Part shown: positions 1 through 8,090 of the stretch, piece by piece | Numbering within the stretch: position 1 is the stretch's first letter | Layout: each line of letters opens with the position of its first letter | Made by a program: the position numbers and the translations under genes | Notes under the pieces: generated by a model | Told to the model about the DNA's origin: nothing | What the model saw: the letters and a program-made list of their open reading frames with translations, nothing else | Databases searched by the model: none | Assembly (NCBI RefSeq): GCF_004146235.1 | Contig: NZ_SELO01000006.1 | Span: 62,001-126,000, forward strand | DNA from: Tropicimonas sp. IMCC6043 | Lineage (GTDB): Bacteria; Pseudomonadota; Alphaproteobacteria; Rhodobacterales; Rhodobacteraceae | DNA: 64,000 nt | Direction of reading: 5' to 3'

Positions 1-941
1 TTCTCGCCGCCTTCGTCGGCGCCTTCGTCTATGCGCTGACCGCCATCCTGATGTTCCGGACCGGTCTCTACCCGGACGAGGTGGCGGTGCTGGTCATGGG
101 CGTGACGATCGCGGTGGTCGTTCTCGTCGTCGTGGCAATGCTGCGCTGGATCGAGCACCTGAGCTGGCTCGGAAGCCTCGACGAGAGCATGCGCATCGCC
201 ACCGAGGACGCCCGCACGAGCCTTGCCAACCATGCACGACAGCCGGCGCTCCGGGCCGTGCCGCTGACCGACGACGTTGTCCTGCCCGGCAGTGTCACGC
301 CAGTCCCGGCTCGCGATTCGGGTTATGTCCAGTTCATCGACGTGGCGGCCATCGAAGCCTGCCTGCCCGGCGTCTCGCGCGCCTATGTGACCCGCGCGCC
401 CGGCCGCCACGTTCTGGCCGGACAACCGCTGGCGCTGGTCTCGGGCCAGATTGGGGACGCGGCGCTGCGGGGAATCGCCGACTGCTTCGTCACCGGCCAG
501 ATCCGGACCAGTGAGCAGGACCCCGAATTCGGCATCATGACACTTTCGGAGACGGCCTCTCGCGCGCTCTCGCCCGGGGTTAACGATCCCGGCACGGCGA
601 TCGAGGCGATCGAGCGGCTGCAAACGCTGCTCTGGGATTACGCGCGGGACGACGCGCCGGCCAAACCACCGCGCGCCACCCGCGTCTTCCTGCCGGTGCC
701 GGGCGCAGACAGGCTCATCGAGGCGGCTTTCGGAGCCATCGCCCGCGACGGCGCTGGCGTGATCGAGGTTGCCATGGAGTTGCGCCGCGCGCTGCTGACA
801 CTGGCCCAGTCGCCGAACGTGGCAATCAACGAGGCGGCCCGTGCGCTATCCGATCACGCGCTCGACCATGCCGAGGCCGCGCTCGTGCTCGAGACGGAGA
901 AGGAGCGGCTCAGGTCCGTTGGAAAGAAAACCGACGCCTGA
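1..941 (+). CDS. DUF2254 family membrane protein, 3' part (cut by window edge)
   Basis: The C-terminal part of a predicted inner-membrane protein. The reading frame is open from base 3 and continues beyond the left edge, so the true start is outside. The first ~50 visible residues are two hydrophobic segments. They are followed by a soluble domain with the DUF2254 landmarks: GYVQFID near visible residue 108, a QDPEFGIM motif and the ALSPGVNDPGTA motif that is the family hallmark. Function of the family is unknown. The next gene starts about 110 bp downstream, so it is probably a separate unit. Confident family call by motif, not by search. Confidence 0.8.
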   Translation, partial: LAAFVGAFVYALTAILMFRTGLYPDEVAVLVMGVTIAVVVLVVVAMLRWIEHLSWLGSLDESMRIATEDARTSLANHARQPALRAVPLTDDVVLPGSVTPVPARDSGYVQFIDVAAIEACLPGVSRAYVTRAPGRHVLAGQPLALVSGQIGDAALRGIADCFVTGQIRTSEQDPEFGIMTLSETASRALSPGVNDPGTAIEAIERLQTLLWDYARDDAPAKPPRATRVFLPVPGADRLIEAAFGAIARDGAGVIEVAMELRRALLTLAQSPNVAINEAARALSDHALDHAEAALVLETEKERLRSVGKKTDA

Positions 942-1050
942 ACGCGCGCGCCCCCGCGCCCCGACAAAGGGCCGCGACACGAGGAGAGATGGACCTTTCA
1001 CCACCCTCGGCATAGGAACGAAGATGCGCATCTTCCATGGGAGCAAAACG

Positions 1051-1983
1051 ATGATCCTTTGTGCCGGCGAAGCCCTGATCGACATGTTGCCGCGTCTGTC
1101 GCAGGCGAATGAACCGGCTTTCGCGCCTGTCGCGGGCGGTTCCGTGTTCAACACTGCCATCGCGCTCGGCCGGCTCGGTACGCCGGTGCGTTTCTTCACC
1201 GGGCTCTCGACCGATCTTTTCGGCATGAGGCTCGAAGCCGCGCTGGCCGAAAGCGGCGTCGATGCTGCGCTGGCGGCACGCGCGGACCGGCCGACGACGT
1301 TGGCTTTCGTCGAACTGGTCGACGGCCACGCCAAATACGCCTTCTATGACGAGAACACCGCCGGCCGGATGCTGGCGCCCGCCGACCTGCCCGCGCCGGC
1401 GGCGCTGCACGATGTCGCGGCGCTGTTCTTCGGTGGAATCTCGCTGGTGGTCGAGCCCTGTGCCTCGGCCTACGAGGCGCTAGCGCTGCGCGAGGCGGCC
1501 GGCAAGCTGGTGATGCTCGATCCGAATATCCGCCCCTCCTTCATCCGCGACGAGGCCGCCTACCGCGCCCGGATCGGGCGGATGCTGGCGGTGGCCGACA
1601 TCGTCAAGGTCTCCGACGAGGACCTCGAGTGGATCGTCGGGCCCGGCACACTCGCCGCGCAAGCCGAGAAGCTCCGCGCGATGGGGCCAGTGCTGGTCTG
1701 CGTTACCCGCGGCAAGGACGGGGTGACGGCCTTCCGCGACGGCGCGCCGGTCGAGGTGGCCTCGACGCCCGTCGAAGTGGTCGACACGGTCGGCGCCGGC
1801 GACACCTTCAACGCCGGGGTTCTGGCCGGGCTGGCGCGGGCCGGGAAGTTGGCGAAATCCGCGGTTCCCGGGCTCATGGACGAAGAGATCGCTGTGGCGC
1901 TCGACCTCGGTGCCCGCGCCGCCGCAATTACCGTCAGCCGCGCAGGCGCCAACCCGCCCACCGCCGCCGAACTCGACCTGTGA
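1051..1983 (+). CDS. PfkB-family carbohydrate kinase (fructokinase-like)
   Basis: A 310-residue sugar kinase of the ribokinase/PfkB family, expected to phosphorylate a sugar (fructose or similar) with ATP in the cytoplasm. The N-terminus carries the substrate motif GEALIDMLP and the [15 protein letters not shown] motif; the C-terminal signature [16 protein letters not shown] contains the catalytic Asp. The ATG at 1051 was chosen because GGGAG lies just upstream and the protein then begins at the family's normal position; the frame is open further upstream without homologous features. The stop overlaps the GTG of dtd, so the two are probably co-translated. The exact sugar cannot be read from the sequence. 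Confidence 0.85.
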   Translation: MILCAGEALIDMLPRLSQANEPAFAPVAGGSVFNTAIALGRLGTPVRFFTGLSTDLFGMRLEAALAESGVDAALAARADRPTTLAFVELVDGHAKYAFYDENTAGRMLAPADLPAPAALHDVAALFFGGISLVVEPCASAYEALALREAAGKLVMLDPNIRPSFIRDEAAYRARIGRMLAVADIVKVSDEDLEWIVGPGTLAAQAEKLRAMGPVLVCVTRGKDGVTAFRDGAPVEVASTPVEVVDTVGAGDTFNAGVLAGLARAGKLAKSAVPGLMDEEIAVALDLGARAAAITVSRAGANPPTAAELDL

Positions 1984-2447
1984 GGGCACTGGTCCAGCGC
2001 GTGAGCGAGGCCTCTGTCACCGTGGACGGCACGGTGATCGGCGAGATCGGCGTGGGCGTGCTGGTGCTGGTCTGTGCGATGCAGGGCGACAGCACGCGCG
2101 AGGCTGAGAAGCTGGCCGAAAAACTCGCCAAGCTGCGCATCTTCGGGGACACGGCGGGCAAGATGAACCGGGCGCTGCTCGACACGGGCGGCGCAGCGCT
2201 GGTGGTCAGCCAGTTCACGCTGGCCGCCGACACGACCCGCGGCAACCGCCCCGGTTTCTCGACGGCCGCCGCACCGGACCTGGGCGCGCAACTCTACGAG
2301 CATTTCGCCGCCCATCTCGCCAGCCTCGGACCGCGCGTCGAGACCGGACGCTTTGGCGCCGACATGAAGGTTGGCCTGATCAATGACGGGCCGGTGACGA
2401 TCTGGTTGGAAATCCCGCCCGACGGAGGCGAAAAGATTTCCGATTAA
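1980..2447 (+). CDS. dtd: D-aminoacyl-tRNA deacylase
   Basis: DTD removes D-amino acids (and mischarged glycine) from tRNA and so protects translation. The 155-residue length fits the family (E. coli 145). The N-terminus [13 protein letters not shown], the [15 protein letters not shown] motif and the conserved [10 protein letters not shown] motif near the C-terminus are diagnostic. The start is a GTG at 1980 that overlaps the stop codon of the preceding sugar kinase, indicating translational coupling. The stop codon lies inside an 8-bp perfect inverted repeat (2438-2458). Confidence 0.93.
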   Translation: MRALVQRVSEASVTVDGTVIGEIGVGVLVLVCAMQGDSTREAEKLAEKLAKLRIFGDTAGKMNRALLDTGGAALVVSQFTLAADTTRGNRPGFSTAAAPDLGAQLYEHFAAHLASLGPRVETGRFGADMKVGLINDGPVTIWLEIPPDGGEKISD

Positions 2448-2458
2448 AACAATCGGAA
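2438..2458. repeat. 8-bp perfect inverted repeat over the dtd stop codon
   Basis: TTCCGATT and AATCGGAA are separated by five bases. No T-run follows, so it is a poor intrinsic terminator. A TTGACT hexamer begins directly after it at 2459 and could be the -35 of a promoter for the hemP unit, but no good -10 is seen. Confidence 0.3.
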
Positions 2459-2512
2459 TTGACTCCAGAAAGTATTTTACTAAGGTTTCTCTCGGAAACG
2501 ATGGAGAGACCC

Positions 2513-2653
2513 ATGCACCCCGCGACCCCGTGTTCTCTCGAACCGGCACCGGCCCGCACTCTGGCACAGAGCGTCGTCTGGGCGTTCGGCGTGCTTCCGG
2601 TGCTGCCTCTCGGAATTGAAACCCTCCTGGACAGGATCGAGACACAACCATGA
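2513..2653 (+). CDS. Small 46-residue ORF translationally coupled to hemP
   Basis: An unrecognised small ORF. ATG at 2513 has GGAGAG at 2503-2508 (an alternative ATG in frame is at 2501). The product has a polar Pro-rich N-terminus and a hydrophobic stretch (about residues 18-38: LAQSVVWAFGVLPVLPLGIE), so it might sit in or near the membrane or act only as a leader peptide. Its TGA overlaps the hemP ATG (ATGA), the classic coupling arrangement, which is the main reason to take it as translated. No family is recognised. It could equally be an upstream ORF that tunes hemP translation. Confidence 0.42.
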   Translation: MHPATPCSLEPAPARTLAQSVVWAFGVLPVLPLGIETLLDRIETQP

Positions 2654-2817
2654 GCCTTTTGCGAGAGATCGCCCTCACCGACACCACTCCGGCCGCCCGC
2701 CCGAGCTTTGACGCCCGCAGCATGACCGGAGCGGACGGGCTGGCGGAGATCACCCTGGACGACAAGGTCTACACGCTCAGGATAACGAAGGCCGGTAAGC
2801 TAATCCTCACGAAATGA
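2650..2817 (+). CDS. hemP: Hemin uptake protein HemP
   Basis: A 55-residue protein with the family pattern: a variable N-terminal half, then the conserved C-terminal core YTLRITKAGKLILTK. HemP proteins accompany haem and iron uptake genes in proteobacteria; in Burkholderia a HemP/HmuP protein activates haem-receptor genes, so a regulatory role is plausible but inferred. No haem transporter genes are next to it here. The start codon overlaps the stop of a 46-residue ORF. Expression is likely iron-controlled by family precedent, but I see no clear Irr or Fur box. Confidence 0.85.
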   Translation: MSLLREIALTDTTPAARPSFDARSMTGADGLAEITLDDKVYTLRITKAGKLILTK

Positions 2818-2881
2818 TGGCATGACGGGCGGGGAGCCCGTCGCCGGGAGGACGGCGGGTCCATGACCCGAAGAGGTACGA

Positions 2882-3139
2882 GTGACTATGTGTGCCGACC
2901 CCGCCCTCATACCGTCTCCATGTATCGACATCTGTCGGTATTCTCGGCGCGGGCACTGCCAGGGCTGTTCCATGACCCAGGCACAGAAACGGCTCTTTAA
3001 CGGACTGAAACAGTCCGTGCAGCGGGTCGAATTCGTCGAGGTCATCCGCCAGCAGCAGCTGAGGATGGGCCGCTACGACCATTGGCCCGCGGCCTACGAG
3101 GCGAAATGCCGCCGGGCGGCGGAGCGGGGCCGATCCTGA
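2882..3139 (+). CDS. DUF1289 domain protein, small Cys-rich
   Basis: An 85-residue protein with the DUF1289 signature near the N-terminus: SPCIDICRYS, then GHCQGCSMT, giving four conserved cysteines that could bind a metal. A helical Arg/Gln-rich tail follows. The family is common in proteobacteria and has no established function. GTG at 2882 is used because AGAGG lies about five bases upstream; an ATG at 2888 is the alternative. It is about 60 bp downstream of hemP and could be in the same transcript. Confidence 0.75.
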   Translation: MTMCADPALIPSPCIDICRYSRRGHCQGCSMTQAQKRLFNGLKQSVQRVEFVEVIRQQQLRMGRYDHWPAAYEAKCRRAAERGRS

Positions 3140-3322
3140 CCGCCTGCATCGGTGCCTGCGATACCCGCAGCGCCGTATTCCCTTCTTCTCCATCGTCCCG
3201 TTCCCCTGCGGTCGCGGAGCTGTCATCGCCTGTCGCTTTCAGGGCGGCGCGGTTTTCGGCAATACTGGCATCAAGGGCGCGATGGCGCTTGTATCGGAGC
3301 GGACTGCGCCGGGAGGGGAGCC

Positions 3323-5017
3323 ATGGACGGGAATCAGGCGGGCAAGGAGCCCGGCATCTGGAAATCGGGGCGCGGTAAGGGGCGGCGCACGCCCAAGGGG
3401 CGGCAGCTCGACGAGGCGGCGCTGGCCGAGATCCGCGGGCTGCTCGGCGACCGGCCACGGCGCCGTGACCTGCTGATCGAGTTCCTGCACCTGATCCAGG
3501 ATTGCCACAGCCACCTGTCCGCCGCCCATATCCGCGCGCTTGCCGAAGAGATGCGCCTCGCCGAGGCGGAGATCTACGAGGTGGCGAGCTTCTATGCGCA
3601 TTTCGACCTGGTCCGCGAGGGCGAGACCCCGCCGCCACCTGTCACCATCCGGGTCTGCGACTCGCTCTCTTGCGAGATTGCCGGCGCAGAGGCCCTGAAG
3701 GCGGCGCTCATGGCGGGCACCGACTCGGCGGAGGTCCGCGTGCTGCGCGCGCCCTGCATGGGCCGCTGCAACCGCGCGCCCGCGGCCGAACTCGGTCACA
3801 ACCATGTCGAGAACGCCACCGCCGGAAAGGTACTCGCCGCGCTCGAGGCCGGCGAATTCACGCCGCGCCTGCCCGACTGGCAGACCCTGCCCGAATACCG
3901 CGCCCAGGGCGGCTATCGGACACTTGCACGCTTGCGCGAGGCGGGCGACTGGGAGGCGGTGCAAGCCGACATCGCCGCCGCGGGGTTGCGCGGACTCGGC
4001 GGGGCGGGCTTCCCATCCGGAAAGAAATGGAGCTTCGTCCGCGCCGGCGCCGCGCCGCGCTATCTCGCCGTCAACGGCGACGAGGGAGAGCCAGGCACCT
4101 TCAAGGACCGCCACCATCTCGAACGCGAGCCGCACATGTTCCTTGAGGGCATGCTGATCGCCGCCTGGGCGATCGAGGCAGCGCGTTGCTACATCTACAT
4201 GCGCGACGAATACCCCGCCGTGCTGGAGATCCTGCGCCGGGAGATTGCCGCGTTGGAGGCGGCGGGCCTTGTCGCGCCAGGCTTCGTCGAACTCCGCCGT
4301 GGCGCCGGCGCCTATATCTGCGGCGAGGAAAGCGCGATGATCGAGTCGATCGAGGGCAAGCGCGGCCTGCCGCGCCACCGGCCGCCCTATGTCGCGCAGG
4401 TCGGGCTCTTCGGCCGGCCGACGCTGGTCCACAATGTCGAAACGCTCTACTGGGTCGCCCGCATCGCCCGCTTCGGCCCCGAGATCATGAACACGGTCGA
4501 GCGGAACGGCCGCACCGGGCTTCGCACCTATTCGGTCTCCGGCCGCGTGCGGCAACCGGGCGTGTACTTGCTGCCCGCGGGATCCACCATCACCGAGATC
4601 ATTGCCGCCGCCGGCGGCATGGCAGAGGGGCATGTCTTCAAGGCGTTCCAGCCCGGCGGCCCCTCCTCCGGTATCCTGCCGGCAACGCTCTCCGACGTGC
4701 CGCTCGATTTCGACACGCTGCAGGAGCATGACAGCTTCATCGGCTCCGCCGCCATCGTCGTCCTCTCCGATCAGGACAGCATCCGCGAGGCGGCGCTTAC
4801 CATGCTCCGCTTCTTCGAGGACGAAAGCTGCGGGCAATGCGCGCCCTGCCGGGTGGGCTGCGAGAAGGCCGTGAAGCTGATGCAGGCGGAGCATTGGGAC
4901 CGCGGACTGCTCGAGGAACTGGCCCAGGTGATGACCGACGCCTCGATCTGCGGTCTCGGTCAGGCGGCGCCGAACCCGTTCCTGCTGGCAATAAAGCATT
5001 TCCCGGAGGAGCTGTGA
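3323..5017 (+). CDS. NAD-dependent formate dehydrogenase, fused FdsG-FdsB (NuoE/NuoF-like) subunit
   Basis: The diaphorase part of a cytoplasmic NAD-dependent formate dehydrogenase: it takes electrons from FdsA and reduces NAD. The 564-residue chain combines two normally separate subunits. Residues ~25-165 are NuoE/FdsG-like with [2Fe-2S] ligands in CDSLSC and CMGRC. The rest is NuoF/FdsB-like, with the FMN motif GLGGAGFPSGKKW, the NADH motif NGDEGEPGTFKDR, and [4Fe-4S] ligands in SCGQCAPCRVGC plus a distal ICGLG. ATG at 3323 is preceded by GGGAGGGGAG. The stop overlaps the fdsA ATG (TGATG), so both subunits are co-translated. Confidence 0.9.
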   Translation: MDGNQAGKEPGIWKSGRGKGRRTPKGRQLDEAALAEIRGLLGDRPRRRDLLIEFLHLIQDCHSHLSAAHIRALAEEMRLAEAEIYEVASFYAHFDLVREGETPPPPVTIRVCDSLSCEIAGAEALKAALMAGTDSAEVRVLRAPCMGRCNRAPAAELGHNHVENATAGKVLAALEAGEFTPRLPDWQTLPEYRAQGGYRTLARLREAGDWEAVQADIAAAGLRGLGGAGFPSGKKWSFVRAGAAPRYLAVNGDEGEPGTFKDRHHLEREPHMFLEGMLIAAWAIEAARCYIYMRDEYPAVLEILRREIAALEAAGLVAPGFVELRRGAGAYICGEESAMIESIEGKRGLPRHRPPYVAQVGLFGRPTLVHNVETLYWVARIARFGPEIMNTVERNGRTGLRTYSVSGRVRQPGVYLLPAGSTITEIIAAAGGMAEGHVFKAFQPGGPSSGILPATLSDVPLDFDTLQEHDSFIGSAAIVVLSDQDSIREAALTMLRFFEDESCGQCAPCRVGCEKAVKLMQAEHWDRGLLEELAQVMTDASICGLGQAAPNPFLLAIKHFPEEL

Positions 5018-7773
5018 TGACCGACACCACCCGATTCACCCTCGATGGCGCTCCGGTCGAAGCCCATCCGGGCCAGACGATATGGGAGGTTGCCCACGGC
5101 CGGGGGCTGACGCTCCCGCATCTCTGCCACAAGCCGGCACCGGGATACAGGCCGGACGGCAATTGCCGTGCCTGCATGGTGGAGATCGAGGGCGAGCGCA
5201 GCCTCGCCGCCTCCTGCATCCGCGAGCCAAGTGATGGCATGGTGGTGACCACTGCCTCCGCCCGCGCGCGGAAGGCGCGCGAGATGGTGCTGGAACTGCT
5301 CGTGGCCGACCAGCCACCGCGCGAGGCGGCGCACGACCGCTCGAGCCATTTCTGGCAGATCGTCGCGGAAAATGGCACCACGACCAGCCGCTTCCCGCCG
5401 CTGGCGCCCGACCACGTCCCGATTCTGGATGCCAGCCACATCGCCATGCGGGTCAATCTCGACGCCTGCATCCAGTGCGGCCTGTGCGTGCGCGCCTGCC
5501 GCGAGGTGCAGGTCAATGACGTGATCGGCATGGCCGGCCGCGGCCACGCCGCCTTTCCGGTCTTCGACCAGGCGGACCCGATGGGCGAGTCCACCTGCGT
5601 CGCCTGCGGCGAGTGCGTTCAGGCCTGCCCGACCGGCGCGCTGATGCCGGCCTCGGTGCTTGACGATGCCGGGCACGGGGACAGCGCGGCGGCGGACAGC
5701 GAGACACGGACGGTCTGCCCGTTCTGCGGCGTGGGCTGCCTCGTCAACCTCAAGGTCCGGGACGGCCGCATCGCCCATGTCGAGGGGGTGAACGGGCCGG
5801 CCAACGAGGGGCGGCTCTGCGTCAAGGGCCGCTTCGGCTTCGATTACGTCCACCATGGGCACCGCCTGACGAAGCCACTCATCCGCCGCGCGGACGCACC
5901 GGAAAAGGGGCTAAACCTCGATCCGTCGGACCTCTCGACCCATTTCCGCGAGGCAAGCTGGGAGGAGGCTCTGGAGGCTGCCGCGTCCGGTCTGGCCCGG
6001 CTGCGCGACACCCACGGTGGCGCGGCGGTCGCGGGCTTCGGCTCGGCCAAATGCACCAACGAGGAGGCGTATCTCTTCCAGCGGCTGATCCGCGAGGGGT
6101 TCGGGCACAACAACGTCGACCATTGCACCCGGCTCTGCCACGCCTCCTCGGTCGCGGCCCTCATTGAGAACGTCGGCTCCGGCGCGGTGACGGCAACTTT
6201 CAACGAGATCGAGAATGCCGATGTCGCCATCGTCATCGGCGCCAACCCGGCCGAGAACCACCCGGTCGCCGCCACCTACTTCAAGCAGTTCGTACGCCGC
6301 GGCGGCAAGCTCATCGTGATGGACCCGCGCGGCCAGAGCCTTTCCCGCTTCGCCTCCCACATGCTGCAATTCCGCCCGGGCACCGACGTCGCGATGCTCA
6401 ACGCGATCATGCATGTGATCGTCGAGGAAGGGCTCTACGACGCGCAATACGTCGCCGGTTTCACCGAGAACTGGGAGGCCGAGAAGGCGCATCTGGCGGA
6501 TTTCCCGCCGGACAAGATGGCCGATATCTGCGGCATCGACGCCGCAACGCTGCGCGAGGTCGCCCTCAGCTTCGCCACTGCCAAGGCAGCGATGATCTTC
6601 TGGGGCATGGGCGTGAGCCAGCATGTCCACGGTACCGACAACTCGCGCTGCCTCATCTCACTGGCCCTCATGTGCGGCCATGTCGGCCGGCCGGGCACCG
6701 GGCTGCATCCGCTCCGGGGCCAGAACAACGTGCAGGGCGCATCCGACGCCGGGCTCATCCCGATGTTCCTGCCCGACTACCAGAGCGTGACCGATGCCGG
6801 CATTCGGCATCATTTCTCCGACATCTGGGGCAGCGGCGATTTCAGCGCCGAGAAGGGGCTGACGGTGACCGAAATCCTCGACGCGGTCCATGCCGGGCAG
6901 ATCCGCGGGATGTATGTCCTCGGCGAGAACCCGGCGATGTCGGACCCCGACGTGGAGCATGCCCGCGCCGCGCTGGCCAAGCTCGATCACCTCGTGATGC
7001 AGGACATCTTCCCCACAGAAACGGCGAGTTTCGCCGACGTGATCCTGCCAGCCGCAGCGCTCTACGAGAAGGCGGGAACGGTCTCCAACACCAACCGGCA
7101 GGTGCAGATGGTCCGCCCTGCCCTCGCACCGCCTGGCACGGCGCGACCTGACTGGGAAATCACGCAGGATCTCGCCCGGCGTCTCGGGCTTGACTGGCGC
7201 TTCTCCCATCCGAGTGACGTCTTTGTGGAGATGAAGCGCGGCATGGCGAGCCTCGACAACATTACTTGGGACCGGCTCGAACGCGAAAGCGTCACCTACC
7301 CGTCGCTGTCGGAGGATGATCCCGGCCAGTCGGTCGTCTTTGGCGAGGGCTTCCCGCGTGAGGGCGGCCGCGCCCGCTTCGCGCCGGCCGCCATTGTCCC
7401 GCCGGACGAGGCGCCCGATGCGGAGTATCCGATGATCATGACAACCGGCCGGCAGCTCGAACACTGGCATACCGGCTCGATGACCCGGCGCGCCTCGGTG
7501 CTCGACGCCGTGGAGCCGGAGGCCAACTGCTCGCTCCACCCGGCGACGCTGCACCGGCTGGGCGTCGAACCCGGCGGGATGGTGCGCCTGACGACCCGCC
7601 GCGGCACGATCGAGATCATGGCGCGGGCCGATCGCAACGTCTCTCCCGACATGGTCTTCGTCCCCTTCGCCTATGTCGAAGCAGCGGCGAACCTTCTGAC
7701 CAACCCCGCGCTCGACCCCTATGGCAAGATTCCGGAGTTCAAGTTTTCAGCGGTTCGGGTCGAGCCCGCCTGA
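5017..7773 (+). CDS. fdsA: Formate dehydrogenase alpha subunit (FdsA, Mo-bis-MGD)
   Basis: The catalytic subunit, 918 residues, oxidises formate to CO2 at a molybdenum (or tungsten) bis-MGD centre. N-terminal [2Fe-2S] ligands are Cys37, 50, 53 and 67. Two [4Fe-4S] sets lie at Cys151-161 and Cys194-204, and a third cluster uses Cys234, 237, 241 and about 268. The active-site pair is Cys374-His375 in RLCHASS, so it is the Cys rather than the selenocysteine type. The start overlaps the fused FdsGB stop. The usual companions fdsC (sulfurtransferase-like) and fdsD do not follow, so maturation must be encoded elsewhere. After the stop a weak hairpin (7781-7808) lacks a T-run. Confidence 0.93.
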   Translation: MTDTTRFTLDGAPVEAHPGQTIWEVAHGRGLTLPHLCHKPAPGYRPDGNCRACMVEIEGERSLAASCIREPSDGMVVTTASARARKAREMVLELLVADQPPREAAHDRSSHFWQIVAENGTTTSRFPPLAPDHVPILDASHIAMRVNLDACIQCGLCVRACREVQVNDVIGMAGRGHAAFPVFDQADPMGESTCVACGECVQACPTGALMPASVLDDAGHGDSAAADSETRTVCPFCGVGCLVNLKVRDGRIAHVEGVNGPANEGRLCVKGRFGFDYVHHGHRLTKPLIRRADAPEKGLNLDPSDLSTHFREASWEEALEAAASGLARLRDTHGGAAVAGFGSAKCTNEEAYLFQRLIREGFGHNNVDHCTRLCHASSVAALIENVGSGAVTATFNEIENADVAIVIGANPAENHPVAATYFKQFVRRGGKLIVMDPRGQSLSRFASHMLQFRPGTDVAMLNAIMHVIVEEGLYDAQYVAGFTENWEAEKAHLADFPPDKMADICGIDAATLREVALSFATAKAAMIFWGMGVSQHVHGTDNSRCLISLALMCGHVGRPGTGLHPLRGQNNVQGASDAGLIPMFLPDYQSVTDAGIRHHFSDIWGSGDFSAEKGLTVTEILDAVHAGQIRGMYVLGENPAMSDPDVEHARAALAKLDHLVMQDIFPTETASFADVILPAAALYEKAGTVSNTNRQVQMVRPALAPPGTARPDWEITQDLARRLGLDWRFSHPSDVFVEMKRGMASLDNITWDRLERESVTYPSLSEDDPGQSVVFGEGFPREGGRARFAPAAIVPPDEAPDAEYPMIMTTGRQLEHWHTGSMTRRASVLDAVEPEANCSLHPATLHRLGVEPGGMVRLTTRRGTIEIMARADRNVSPDMVFVPFAYVEAAANLLTNPALDPYGKIPEFKFSAVRVEPA

Positions 7774-8090
7774 CCCGCGAAGCCGCCACAAACGCCTTCG
7801 AGGCGGCTGCTGCATACTGTCGCATACCGAAAGTGCTCGATGATCGGCGCAGCAGTATCAGCGTCTCGTCCGACGCCGGATCGTGACCACGAAAACGTTT
7901 TCCGAGGCCCTAAAGCGGCAGATCCGTGAGGTCCACGCGACTTGTGCGGCTTTCTCCACGATATCTCGCGGGGACCTTCTCGCCCGTCCCGAAAGGGAAG
8001 AACCCGCGCGATGCTCCATCTTGCCATTGACCAAACCCACCGCCACAGCCACAGACAGGACCAACCGCATTTTCCGAAAGGGAGGCACAC
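7774..8090. other. 317-bp gap between fdsA and icd
   Basis: Holds a hairpin AGCCGCC...GGCGGCT (7781-7787 with 7802-7808) that may end the formate dehydrogenase transcript, although no T-run follows. It presumably holds the icd promoter too; I see no convincing -35/-10 pair. No gene is recognised in it. Confidence 0.4.

Noticed and set aside
3239-4999. Long open frame (586 codons) on the minus strand opposite the formate dehydrogenase gene
   Set aside because: Codon and motif content belong to the plus-strand FdsGB frame. High GC keeps the opposite strand open; no domain is recognised.
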